The notes below the pieces were generated by a model. That model searched no databases, had not been told where the DNA came from, and saw only the letters and a list, made by a program, of their open reading frames with translations. Position numbers and translations under genes: made by a program. From the NCBI GenBank assembly GCA_964006375.1, contig OZ023265.1, positions 173,235,443-173,299,442 of the forward strand: DNA of 64,000 nucleotides, written 5' to 3'. Shown here in pieces: positions 9,237-19,561 of this stretch (position 1 is the stretch's first letter; the number at the start of each line of letters is the position of its first letter). The DNA comes from Tillus elongatus (Eukaryota > Arthropoda > Insecta > Coleoptera > Cleridae).

Positions 9237-10707
9237 ACAGGGTGGCGCATTGAAAAAGAAACATACCGATTTGCATCCAGAGAATCTTTTTTTAAGAAAC
9301 GCTGAAACAGGTCAATTTTAATATTGAGGGGGACATGTTTTGACATAAAACTCAACTTTGTCACATCAACCCCTTATAGGTGGTGATAACAACCCTTATA
9401 TTTTGAATAGGGGACATGGGTCGAGTGTTACATCATTTGAAAGCTCCTTCTTTTCTGAATTCAGCACACAAATTTTTTTGGAAGTTTTATCAACTCGTTT
9501 GAAAATTATTCACAGTTGGATTTGCAAGAACGTATTTGATTCATTGTGATTAGAAATTCACTAATTAGTCAATTTGTCGTTAAAAAAACTGAAAAACAAA
9601 ACCAAACGTTCAAAAATGTTTATTCGGTTAAGTAAGTGGTCAGATTGTTGACCACCGGCTTCCATACAAAAGTACAAATTTTGTTCAAAACGAGCTCTGA
9701 CATTCTGGAGCATTTGTGGGGTTATTAGACAAGATTATTCAACAATGCGTCGTCGTAATTCTTCTAGAGACTCCGGTTCTGTTGCGTAAATTCTACTCTT
9801 TAAATGGCCCCATAGAAAGAAGTCTACAAGAGTTAAATCCGGTGATCTAGCACCTCTACGCTCAATCCATTGTCCTGGAAACTCTCTGTTCAAAAACTCC
9901 CTAACACGTTGTGAAAAATGCGGAGGAGCTCCATATTGTTGAAACACTAATTGATTTTCTTGATAGCGATCATCATTTTCAACAATGTCAATTAGTAGAT
10001 GGTAAACGATATCTTCTAGTAACTTCAAATACGTTTCGCCACTCCAATTGCCATCAAGAAAAATTGGTCCGATTAAACGGTCTCCGAAAATGTCAGTTCA
10101 GACATTCAATTTCTGTGGAGTTTGTGTGTGGACTTCGAGAAAATTTCTTGGATTATTATCTGTCCAATAACGAGAATTATGACGACTGACTGTTGAGTTT
10201 AATAAAAACGTACACTAGTCTGAAAAACAGATATTGAACAGAAAGTTCCCGTTATCAGCTATTCGTGCAGTCATAACTTCACAAAACTCCAGCCGCCAAT
10301 CAAAATCGTCTTCATTCAGTTGTTGTACAAGAGGAATTTTATACGGGTGAAATTTATGATGCGTCAATGTCCGCTGAATAATTTTTCTTTTGATGTTTGA
10401 AACAGCGGCCAATTTTCTCGTGCTCAAAGTTGGGTCTGCAGCAATTTGTCCTAAAACTTTCATCTCAGTAGTCTCATTTCTAACCGGAAATTCACGTTCA
10501 GGATCCCGTTTTTTGTTGGGTACTGAACCACTTTGTCGAAACTTTGCAACTAACTCCAAAATGTATTTTCTGTTAACATGTCTGATCGGATGTCGTTCAT
10601 TAAACAAGTTTGCGGTACGGTTGGTACCGTCATCGTTTTTGAAAAAAAGCGTAATTATTTCAACTCTTTCTTCTACAGAACACACCAATGTAAAATTATT
10701 TTTCGGT

Positions 10708-10713
<6 letters not shown>
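9237..10713 (-). mobile_element. DD41D mariner-type transposon, copy 2, 5'-truncated
   Basis: The 3' terminal repeat is complete (CAGGGTGGCGCATTGAAAA at 9240-9258, then the same GGGGGACATGTTTTGACA block as copy 1). The other end stops 5' of the transposase start at TAGTACTA and runs directly into (TA)n at 10714. The terminal repeat on that side is therefore missing, probably lost by recombination within the TA array. Confidence 0.85.
9631..10706 (-). pseudogene. DD41D mariner-type transposase, broken copy
   Basis: The N-terminal half (10215-10706) is open and includes the second HTH segment lost from copy 1 (RTLTHHKFHPYKI). The start Met codon is changed (LVCSVEERVE for MVYSVEERVE). The frame stops right after NICFSD, inside the first catalytic Asp motif. 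The C-terminal part resumes at 10028-9735 with DNA-strand-transfer motifs FQQYGAPPHF (the second catalytic Asp is changed to Tyr) and LTLVDFFLWG (third Asp). Another stop follows RRRIVE. It encodes no working enzyme. Confidence 0.85.

Positions 10714-10788
<75 letters not shown>
10714..10788. repeat. (TA)n microsatellite
   Basis: Pure TA run that replaces the missing end of mariner copy 2. Confidence 0.98.
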
Positions 10789-10790
<2 letters not shown>

Positions 10791-11243
10791 CAAATTTATA
10801 TGCTAATTTTGTATCTATTCAAATAGATCTCGAGTAAGCCTTCCTTGGTCTTCTTTTTTAACAAGATCTGTGTTACCTATAGCAACATACCTTATCTAAT
10901 TTAAGAAATAAATATTAAATTGTTTGGTAGTAGTGGCAGAAAGATAAAAATTTTAAAATAAGCATTCCTTTTTACTAATGTTAATTGTTAAATGACATTT
11001 ACTTTATTCGCTTAATATTTATTGCCTATATTCTATACTCGACAACAAATGGCGGAGTCGCTTCATCACTATAAGTTTTGGCGATATGGAAGGAAGTTAT
11101 TGTAATGGTGATTTCATTTACTTACTATTAACTTTTTGTGTTTTTTGCTTAACACTGTTAAAATATCTTGCAGCAGTTTTTCCCGTATTCTCCAAAAAAC
11201 ATATTTTTTCATCTTCGATTTCAGATTCGGGAATAAGTATGTA
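10789..11243. other. AT-rich DNA, no gene seen
   Basis: Only a 63-codon hydrophobic frame at 11086-11277 (LLLTFCVFCLTLLKYLAAVF) with no family resemblance that I recognise. It runs into the element at 11244 and is probably chance. Confidence 0.5.
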
Positions 11244-11247
11244 CAGG

Positions 11248-12178
11248 CTGATTTTTTTAAGTGTCTCACCCCTGTAATTTTTTTATTACCAAAGATGTGA
11301 AAAAAATTCCAACGCCATCTGAGAAACTATCATGCGATGAGTTAAAATATTGCGACAGAAAAACAATTGCACATCGCCTTCATAGAAATCCATGGCCAAC
11401 GTTGATTTTCTTAAATGGAAAGATAGGCCTCAGACACATACAGTCGATGCAGAATCGAAATCTGCGTACAACTATGCTATGATCTCATTTCTGAGTCGAG
11501 CCGTTTTGGAGACATGACGTCACAAAATTTCAAAATGTTGCTGATTTTTTTAAGTGTCTCACCCCTGTAATTTTTCTATTATCAGAGATTTGAAAAAAGT
11601 TCCAACGCCATCTGACAAACTATCATGCGATGAGTATGGCGACAGAAAAACAATTGCACATCGCCTTCATAGAAATCCGTGGTCAACGTTGATTTTCTTA
11701 AATGGAACGATAGGCCTCAGACACATACAGTCGTTGCAGAAACAAAATTTGCGTACAACGATGCCACGATCGCATTTCTGAGTCAAGCCGTTTCGGACAC
11801 ATGACGTCACAAAATTTCAAAATGTTGCTGATTTTTTTAAGTGTCTCACCCCTGTAATTTCTTTAATATCAGAGATATCAAAAAAGTTCCAACGCGATCT
11901 GACAAACTATCATGCGATGAGTTAAAATATTGCGACAGAAAAACAATTGCATATCGCCTACATAGGAATCCGTGGCCAACGTTGATTTTCTTAAATGGAA
12001 AGATAGGCCTCAGACACATACAGTCGATACAGAATCGAAATCTGCGTACAACGATGCCACGATCGCATTTCTGAGTCGAGCCGTTTCGGAGACATAACGT
12101 CACAAAATTTCAAAATGTTACTGATTTGTTTAAGTGTCTGACCTCTGTAATTTCTTTATTATCAAAGAAATCAATAAA
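11248..12178 (+). repeat. left tandem array, three full ~291-bp units plus a partial, each with a ~77-codon ORF
   Basis: Units begin at 11248, 11541, 11828 and 12121 (CTGATTTTTTTAAGTGTC). Each full unit has a frame starting MSHPCNF and running to about HIQS..NLRTTM (11261-11482, 11554-11781, 11841-12074). The longest is 77 codons and ends PRSHF with a TGA. The conserved middle reads DRKTIAHRLHRNPWPTLIF. Units also carry TGACGTCA, mutated to TAACGTCA in the third. Unit starts are spaced 293, 287 and 293 bp, so frames do not join across units here. I recognise no protein family. The ORF could be a by-product of unit homogenisation. Confidence 0.85.
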
Positions 12179-12179
12179 G

Positions 12180-12346
12180 GACGCCCTCGTGGCTAGGTGC
12201 CAGCCTGCAAAGCGAGAGGTCCCGGGTTCGATTCCCGGGCGAGCCAAGTTGACTTTGTCTGCAAAATTTGTAAAAAATATTAAATGATGGGAAAGAATGT
12301 GCTAATGGCCTGAGATGCTGCAGCCAATAATATTAAATTAAAAAAA
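12180..12346 (+). mobile_element. tRNA-derived SINE with target-site duplication
   Basis: The head GCCCTCGTGGCTAGGTGCC contains a pol III box A (TGGCTAGGTGC), and GGGTTCGATTCCC (about 12225-12237) is a perfect box B. CCCGGG..CCCGGG forms the T-stem. An unrelated body follows, with an A-rich tail at 12335-12349. AAATCAATAAAG flanks it at 12168-12179 and 12347-12358, a 12-bp target duplication diagnostic of L1-like or CR1-like LINE mobilisation. It inserted at the inner edge of the left tandem array. Confidence 0.85.
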
Positions 12347-12359
12347 AAATCAATAAAGC

Positions 12360-13489
12360 TTAATATATCTGTTATTATACAAGATATGAAAAAAAATTGT
12401 ATAGATTAATTAGAGGGTGTCTTGAGCTACATCTTAAAAAAATCTCTGGATGCAGCAAGTGCGTTATGGTAGCGAATTTTCTTTAAAATATTTTTAATAG
12501 CAAATGTCTTTCTTTGATGAAAGCAGGCATCAAACTTGGTTGCCTATATAGTAGAAACAATGTACCATATTTCATCGAAATAAATTTATTGTTTGAAAAT
12601 ATATAAACGTTTTTCAAAAGCCTAGATGCAGCAAATGTGTTATGGAAGTGAATTTCCATAAAAACGTTTTTAATAGCAAATGCGAGCAGGCATCAATCTG
12701 ATTACCTGTATAGGCTGTGTGGTAGAAACAATGTACTATATTTTATCAAAATTACTTATGGTTTGAAAATATACAACAATTTTTCGAAAATAAACTTAAA
12801 TCTTGGTTTTCTAACCAACAAAGCTTACGTTAATAGCAAATTGAGTTATTGAAATTTGAAGGATTTAATGAAAATTCGGTAAATTTGCAGATTAGCGCCC
12901 GAACGCTTTTCAACAAATTGTTTTCAGAAACATTACTAGGACCCCATCTGGATGCACAAACCACAAGAAAAATTTCTTGTTCACACCCCCCAAGGAAGTT
13001 ATGGGACTGGGAGTGAATAAGGGTGCTGTACGGGCTAGGCAGGGTTCAAGGGGGATATGGATTCAAGATGTGAAAAAGACAGTTTTCAAGCCCCTCTATT
13101 CAAATTTGCTGCTCATATTTCATTTTTACTACCTACCCCGCTCAGCACCCCTACTCACTCCTGGTCCCGTAACTTCCTTGGGGGGTGTGAACAAGAAATT
13201 TTTCTTGGGGTTTGTAGTTCCGGGGGAGGGCCTAGGCAGGTTTCTGAAAACAGTTTTTGAAAAGCGTTCGGGAGCTAAACTGAAAATTTACTGAAAATTC
13301 ACCACCATAACGCACTTTCTGCATCCAGATTATAATATAACTAAAATATAATCAGAATATCCAGGTCCAGCAGAGCTCTGTAACGGAAGATAACGCCGTT
13401 CATGTGGCACATAGAGCAAAATGCTTCAGAGGTAATTTATTCAGTGCGAACTGCTTTATAACGTAAAACTATTTTTTTGTTAGATGGCG
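12360..13489. repeat. nested family-A repeats and a long palindrome
   Basis: TCTGGATGCAGCAAGTGCG-type ends face right at 12453 and about 12625, and the complementary end (CATAACGCACTTTCTGCATCC) is at about 13305-13326. Within this, about 12880-13042 and 13135-13295 form an imperfect inverted repeat. Its strongest part is AACAAGAAATTTTTCTTG-like sequence plus ACACCCCCCAAGGAAGTTA and their complements. The 13340-13489 stretch shows nothing further. No coding function seen; frames over the palindrome are mirror images. Confidence 0.7.
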
Positions 13490-14728
13490 TTGTAATTTTT
13501 TGGTTATCTCTCATAATAAGGAAATTACAGGGGTGTGTCACTTAAAAAAATCAGCAACAATTTGAAATTTTGTGACGTCACATCTCCGAAACGGCTCGAC
13601 TTAGAAATGAGATCATAGCATAGTTGTACGCAGATTTCGATTCTGCATCGACTGTATGTGTCTGAGGCCTATCGTTCTATCTAAGAAACTCAACGTTGGC
13701 TGCGGATTACTATGAAGGCGATGTGCAATTGTTTTTATGTCACAATATTTTAACTCATCGCATAATAGTTTGTCAGATGGCGTTGGATTTTTTTTTGATA
13801 TCTCTGATAGTAAAGAAATTACAGGGGTGAGACACTTAAAAAAATCAGCAACATTTTGAAATTTTGTGACGTCATATCTCCGAAACGACTCGACTAAGAA
13901 ATGCGAACGTGGCATCGTTTTACGCAGACTTCGATTCTGCATCGTCTGTATGTGTCTGAGGTATATCGTTCCATATAAGAAAATCAACGTTGGCCATGGA
14001 TTTCTATGAAGACGATGTGCAATTGTTTTTCTGTCGCAATACTTTAACTCATTGCATGATAGTTTGTCAGATAGCATTGGAATTTTTTCAAATCTTTGGT
14101 AATAAAAAAATTACAGGGGTGAGATACTTAAAAAAAATCAGCAACATTTTGAAATTTTGTGACGTTATGTCTTCGAAACGGCTCCACTCAGAAATGCGAG
14201 CGTGGCATTGTTGTACGCAGATTTCGATTATGCATCGACTGTATGTGTCTGAGGCCTATCTTTCCATTTAAGAAAATCAATGTTGGCCACGGATTCCTAT
14301 GTAGGCGATATGCAATTGTTTTTCTGTCGCAATATTTTAACTCATCGCATGATAGTTTGCCAAATGGCGTTGGAATTTTTTTGATATCTCTGATAATAAA
14401 GAAATTACAGGGGTGAGACACTTAAAAAAATCAGCAACATTTTGAAATTTTGTGACGTTATGTCTCCGAAACGGCTTGACTCAGAAATGCGAGCGTGGCA
14501 TAGTTGTACGGATATTTCGATTATGAAACGACTGTATATGTCTGAGGACTATCGTTCCATTTAAGAAAATCAACGTCGGCCACGGATTTCTATGTAGGCG
14601 ATGTGCAATTGTTTTTCTGTGGCAATATTTTAACTCATCGCATGATAGTTTGTCAGATGGCGTTGGAATTTTTTTTATATCTTTGGTAATAAAAAAATTA
14701 CAGGGGTAAGACACTTAAAAAAATCACC
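13490..14728 (-). repeat. right tandem array, four ~291-bp units in minus orientation
   Basis: Unit boundaries (AAAAAAATCAGCAAC) fall near 13551, 13845, 14139, 14431 and 14727. Minus-strand frames of 77 codons occur at 14188-14421 and 14481-14714, both starting MS(H/Y)PCNF and ending PRSHF. At 13613-14077 one 154-codon frame spans two units because a length change brings them into phase. Substitutions between units are scattered through the ORF and the spacer alike. Confidence 0.85.
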
Positions 14729-14812
14729 CTGTACATAATATAAGCTCTGATGTTTTGCCAACGCCAAAGTGCCCCTATCATGGTAAGTATGCATAACTGA
14801 ATTTTCCATTTC

Positions 14813-15770
14813 TTAAGAAACAAAAATGAGTGCTGTATCACCCGGTTTCCTAAAAACCAAGCCATCACGTAGTTCGTACTTTTGATCCTGCCCATTTTCT
14901 AAACGAGCTCGAATACTACTAATTAAGTGATCACTATTTTGTTTGATTGCTAAGTTCCTTTCCACTGTATTACCTTCCAAAATCAAAATAGAATTAACTC
15001 TACTAAGTGCATCCACATGATTCATACGTGTGTTTGGTCTATGCTCAATAGTGTAAAAATAGTTTTGTAATTCTAAAGCCCACCTCAAAATTCTGGTATT
15101 AATTTCTTTTTTCTGTAATGCTAATTTCACACTATTACAGTCCGTAAGTATCTTAAAATCAATTCCATACAAATAGACTCTGAATCTTTTCAAGGAATAC
15201 ACAATTGCCAACCTTTCCAGTTCATAATTATGATATCTTGACTCAGGATCGGCAGTTCTCTTGCTGAAAAAGAATATAAGGTGAAACTTATTATCATCCT
15301 GCCTCTGAATCAAGATTTCCTGCCTCTGAATCAAGATTGATCCATACCCAAAACTCGAAGCGTCACAATGTAACTATGTTTCAGGTTTCGGGTTATATAC
15401 TGCCAAAACAGGGTTATTCATTAAACTTTCCTTAAGTTTTTCAAAAGCTATTAACTGTTCTTCCCCAAAATAAAATGTTGCATTTTTCTAAAGTAGATCA
15501 GTAAGAGGTTTTGCAATGAATGCGTAATTAAAGATAAATCTTCTAAAATAAGAAGTCAAGCCAAAGAAATTATGTACTGCTTTAAAGCTGTTTGGTACGG
15601 GATAATCTGTAACAGCCTTAATATTTTCTGGGTTTGGTTTTATCTAATTATTACCCACACTGTACCCTAAAAATATTGTATCCTTATACAAGAAACTACA
15701 TTTTTCAAGCTTAAGACTGAGTAAATTATCATTCAAAATATTCCAGACTTCGGCTAATATTGTTTAATTG
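14813..15770 (-). pseudogene. Ty3/gypsy pol fragment: end of RT, connection and RNase H
   Basis: The open part (14813-15334) reads ESRYHNYELERLAIVYSLKR, then FKILTDCNSVKLAL (the RNase H catalytic Asp in TDCNS), RWALELQNY, and RPNTRMNHVDALSR. This is the RNase H domain of mdg1/412-type Ty3/gypsy polymerases, with the histidine/Asp end motif HVDALSR. Upstream, 15334-15770 gives the RT thumb with stops: FLGYSVGNN, FRRFI.NYAFIAKPLTDLL, LHCDASSFGYGS. Both ends are truncated and several stops exist. No LTR, integrase or gag is adjacent. Confidence 0.85.
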
Positions 15771-16744
15771 AGGTGTGTGTCACCCCAGATCTACCCAACC
15801 TTTGATTTATTTTACCTTACCATTGATTTGTATAGATATGATAATATGATAATAAATGTTAACTGACCCAGGACATGGTTCTAAGAGCTCTAGAAGGTGC
15901 TCACTTGATCCTCGTAAGTAATTTTCTTCAAATTAAACTCAGTAAAGGATTAATCTTCCCGCGTGTGCAAATAATGAACAGGCTGACATTTATATTAAAA
16001 ATAAACGAAAGCGGCTTCTTAAATTTATTTAGCTTGTAAATGATAGAAACCACATAGACCAGATTAGACAATTTATTGTGGAATAGTCTAATTATACAAT
16101 ATTACCGTATCGTGGTGGAACAGATTCGATCCAAATATCAATCTGAGAATTTGCAATCAGGCGTTCAGGTAATTAGCGAGGAGGTCTACAATCAAATGCC
16201 CCTGTTAAATGGAACGTTGAGGCTGAAAATTATGCCTAAACACGTATCTCATTTGGTGAGCCATATATTACATTCGAGCCCAATTAGTCAGTCAAGGATT
16301 TCCAATATATAATTTAGAGCACTGGCAAAAGTGTGCTTAGTAATTGTCATCAATCAATTAACTATTAATTCTATTGTGTGGCGAGCTTTATTAAAGGGAC
16401 AGATCTCAGTGAAATCTATTACTTAAGTGCTGTGGCTGCGAGCACGTTATACGATTTAATGAACGCATTGGTTTGTTTTTGTATGAATGATAATCGAATT
16501 ATAGTGTCGTTTGAGTTTCGTAGGTGGTGGTTGAATGACGAAAAAAGTATAATAATTTTATTTTTACAAGCAAAGGGAAAGAAACATAAAGACCACAAAG
16601 AGGAGAGCCTCGATAGTTCAGAGTTAAGAACGTGTACCTCTAAACCGAAGGGTACTGGGTACGATTTCCAGAGTTCTCTTATCACTTTTTCAGTACATAC
16701 TGTACCGTTAACATCAATTGTGGAATAGTATTTGAGTAAATTTA
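15771..16744. other. AT-rich DNA, no gene seen
   Basis: The 116-codon frame at 16378-16728 and its antisense partner have no family resemblance that I recognise. Nothing supported. Confidence 0.5.
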
Positions 16745-16749
16745 TTATT

Positions 16750-16870
16750 TGCACGTTCCGTCCTTCGGAGGGGGCGTAAAGCCGCCAGTCCCGTGTACAT
16801 GCGATGTTGGGCACGTTAAAGATCTCTGGCAAAATTTCCAGGATAATGAGGTGAAACTGCTCCCTGGCGT
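16750..16870 (+). repeat. possible SINE with a conserved 'Nin-like' central domain
   Basis: The order GGGGGCGTAAAGCCGCC, AGTCCCGTGTA, then GCACGTTAAAGATCTCTGGC resembles the deeply conserved central domain found in SINEs of several invertebrate phyla (GGGACGTTAA..GGTCCCGTGT..CACGTTAAAGATCCC). I see no tRNA head directly upstream. The resemblance is from memory and should be checked by search. Confidence 0.45.
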
Positions 16871-17154
16871 CGGTAATTGGCTATAGTATTTAAAGAAACA
16901 AAAACACACACAGACAAGCACCGCAAAGAGCTTTTTTATTTGGAAACAAGCCATTTGTAATTGAGTTCTTATAACGATAATTTTTGACCCATGCAATTTT
17001 TAGTTCCCACAATTAATGGTTCCATAAGCAACTTGATTTTCAGTAAATTCCGCTATTAATCGAAGCTTTTAAAACGATTAGGATTTGGATCACATTTGTT
17101 GCCCCGCTGTATATTGATCGCTCTTCATGTGTCGATTCAGTTAATTGAGACTTT

Positions 17155-17345
17155 CTGCCTGAAGCTTTGGCTTCAGTATGAGCCCTCTAGGGGAGGAATC
17201 AGCCCAACACATCTTGTGCGAGTGTAAAGCTCTGGACCGCAAAAGACAACTGATCTACGGTCAGTCTAGACCGAAGACACAGCAATATAAAACTTCACCC
17301 TACCAATCGCTGTGCAGACTAGTTCAAGGCACAGTGATTTTGGAA
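17155..17345 (+). pseudogene. 3' fragment of a LOA/R1-type LINE
   Basis: A short frame reads ESAQHILCECKALDRKRQ and LIYGQSRPK, matching the C-terminal Cys/His region of the LINE at 35.6-37.4 kb (AQHILCECRALDRKRQLIYG). The two copies are nearly identical over about 170 bp. Truncated on both sides. Confidence 0.8.
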
Positions 17346-17754
17346 TGGGTGGAGTAAACTGGAAGTGTGGAACGTACATAGTAGTAAAAGCATACATTAA
17401 ACACCTCGTATAATTTACTAAAATTATTTTACCAATTATTTCGCATAGTGTGTCATTATATCATGTAATGCATATATTGATATCTGGCTGGGGCAAATAG
17501 ACAAAAATTAAATAATATTTTGATGTTAATAACCAATTTTGCAAGTGAATTCAATTATTAATATAATATTAGATTTACATATATGAAATGTAGCTATAGT
17601 CATCTGACAAATTATTGTCTGATTACATTTGCTTTGATATTATTGCCACCTATAGAGGTATGATCACAAAATTAGTGCTATGCACAAATTAATTAATTAT
17701 TATTTTATTCTTAATTAAAATTATATATTTTATCCAGCAAATAAGCTGCTTGCA
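17346..17754. other. AT-rich DNA, no gene seen
   Basis: No recognised coding or repeat signal. Confidence 0.5.
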
Positions 17755-17820
17755 TTGATACCTGCTTGCGTATTATTATGCACATGTGCACTCACGTCTA
17801 CAATACGTAATATGCATTTG

Positions 17821-17851
17821 GGGTTAGGTCAGGTCAGGTCAGGTCAGGCCA
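17821..17851 (+). repeat. short telomere-like run (TTAGG then TCAGG x4)
   Basis: GGTTAGG is followed by four consecutive TCAGG units and a decayed one (CCAGGG). TTAGG is the ancestral insect telomere repeat and TCAGG the repeat of many beetles. The run abuts the 5' side of a LINE 3' fragment. Confidence 0.6.
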
Positions 17852-18477
17852 GGGAGCGAATATTTATTTGCCAGAAGAGAATAATTAGATTACTTTTTGA
17901 CGTACCGTTTGGAGTTTCGTGCAGAACACATTTTTTTGAAAACAACATTCTTACTGTTGTTTCAATATATCCATTAAAAATACCGACGTGTGTGTATGAC
18001 CACGAGTTGGAATACCCTCGAAATAGGGAATTTCAGAGTTGCCAAACACGAAGTGCCAACCGCATCCATTTGGAAAAATGCAGTGATGCCTTGCATTTAA
18101 ATGCTCCGAAAATCGCTGGTTGCAAAATTTATAACCCGCTACCCGTTTCGATGAACGATGTAGGTTCTGTTGCATTTGGGCGTCATCTCAAGAGTATTTT
18201 ACTTAGTAACACCTTTTACGGCGTTACTGAATTTCGAGATCACATAGTGGCCTTGTAGTAGCTCTCTCACGATCTCTGCTTGTAGATTTTAGGTTGTAAT
18301 TTTAAACTGTTAATTGTTTGGTCACGGTATACTCAATGTTGTCTTTTTTAATTTACTTTCTAGTGTGTTTTGTGATAGTTTATAGTTTATGAGAGTGTAT
18401 ACTTTTGACTTTGAGGTGTCTTGTATATTTTTGTACATGTATGACTAGATAATAAACAAAATAAATAAATAAATACA
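17845..18477 (+). mobile_element. 5'-truncated LINE (CR1/Jockey-type) 3' end
   Basis: The open frame 17755-18258 contains IFICQKRIIRLLFDVPFGVS, then CRTHFFENNILTVVSIYPL and later ..IYNPLPVSMNDV and HLKSILLSNTFY. This is the C-terminal region after the RT of CR1/Jockey-group ORF2 (the 'QKRAIR..CR.LF...ILTV..LY' motif, then 'YN.LP..I' and 'FK..L'). The stop is TAG at 18256. The 3' UTR ends in AATAAACAAAATAAATAAATA, a tail typical of target-primed insertion. No RT remains. Confidence 0.75.
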
Positions 18478-18721
18478 ATTTTGTTTAAGATGCTTATCCG
18501 AAACTTTTTCTGTCAAAAGTATTTTAACGAACGACGCATTTCGGTTTTACTCAGTTTTCTCCTTCTCTTGTTGGGACACCAGCTCTTCCACAGTAGGCAA
18601 AAGAATTAATATTTACTTTCATTTAGTTAATATTTACTCGAACCAAATCTCTTCTGAAACTACAGTTTTCCAACATAAGTACACTCGAAGAACCCAAATC
18701 ACCACAACACATCTTTAAAGA

Positions 18722-18762
18722 CCTGAAGTTCCTTTTACTAACAAAGTTAGCGTCATCAGGGG
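18722..18762 (-). ncRNA. hammerhead-ribozyme-like core (family 1)
   Basis: Minus strand: CCC, CTGATGA (18753-18759), stem II GCTAACTTTGTTAG, TAAAA, then GGAACTTC where the intact copies have CGATCGTC. CTGATGA is intact but the cleavage triplet is altered, so it is probably inactive. Confidence 0.55.
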
Positions 18763-19190
18763 ATGAAAAATTTTAAACTACTTAACTACTACACATAACC
18801 TAGAGAAGGGGGAAATATTGGCAAGCTATCTGCGTGTATATTTTAATTGCCAGAAGACCTTTTTAGAATCCCGTTATAACTATACCTACCGAGTTTTAGA
18901 ATATCTTCTACATCAAAGAGGCAGAGCGAACAGCGAGCTATTATTCTGTGGCAGAGCACAGTTTAGGCAAACTTTGCTGTTGATAGTTTTAGAGATATAA
19001 ATACTCCTATAAGCGTCTAATTTTACAGGTTGTCTAATATTAGTCGCTTGTTAGAGTATTTATCTCTCTAGAGCCGTTCATTCAATTCATTCATTCATTA
19101 TTCGATTTCTTTGGCTGCGGCTTAGGTTAACCATTCACACAATTAATCCCTGTACAGCCATGAACAGCAAAACTTAGCTAAATCGTTCTC

Positions 19191-19208
19191 CGGTGAAACG
19201 ATCGCCAG
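19191..19208 (+). ncRNA. 3' half of a hammerhead-like core (family 1)
   Basis: GTGAAACGATCGCCAGG keeps canonical GAAAC and the GATC loop. The cleavage triplet reads GCC instead of GTC and the CTGATGA half is gone. Confidence 0.5.
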
Positions 19209-19561
19209 GTCTTTGAAAGATGCGTTGTGGTAAATTGGGATCTCCAAGTGTACTGATTAGTGCTGATCACAGGTGCCAATCTTCACTTAGTGTAGAACAG
19301 TTATACAAGATACAATATTTGCCGTGTCTACTTGAGAAATATTAAACAAAATATTCGTAAATAACTACATATGCGGAGAATGGGTCTTTTAAAAACTCTT
19401 TATATTTTCAATCGGGTAAAAAGCATAAAAAAATATTTTTTAGAATTATTTATTTATTAGGCATAAAAAATTAAAAATCCTCGCCTATAGTTTGTTAATA
19501 AGAATACAAACAGAACAAAAAACCAAGTATAATAAAACAAAAACACAACCAATTAAAAAAA

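Larger units (their letters stand above)
11244..14731. mobile_element. element with opposed tandem-array arms (foldback-like, TA-flanked)
   Basis: The outer ends are inverted: TACAGGCTGATTTTTTTAAG at the left and the complement of TACAGGGTGATTTTTTTAAG at the right, each bordered by TA. From each end a ~291-bp unit is repeated inward: plus orientation at 11248-12178, minus orientation at 13490-14728. Arms made of tandem repeats are the architecture of foldback elements. The CAGGG-type ends and TA target resemble the Tc1/mariner group. No transposase is inside. The centre holds a SINE and family-A repeats. Confidence 0.65.
18675..19285. mobile_element. minimal inverted pair of Penelope-like terminal repeats (family 1)
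   Basis: AAGTACACTCGAAGAACCC..TCATCAG (18677-18759) and the inverse copy GTGAAACGATCGCCAGG..CCAAGTGTACTGA (19191-19256) repeat the family-1 termini of the 7.2-8.6 kb element. Only ~400 bp without coding motifs lie between them. Confidence 0.75.

Noticed and set aside
12225..12237. Free-standing tRNA gene at 12.18 kb
   Set aside because: Box A and B are present, but the sequence has a SINE body, A-rich tail and target duplication, and the acceptor stem is not properly closed.
16378..16832. Overlapping 116- and 137-codon frames on opposite strands
   Set aside because: No family resemblance, no start or splice context, composition like the surroundings.
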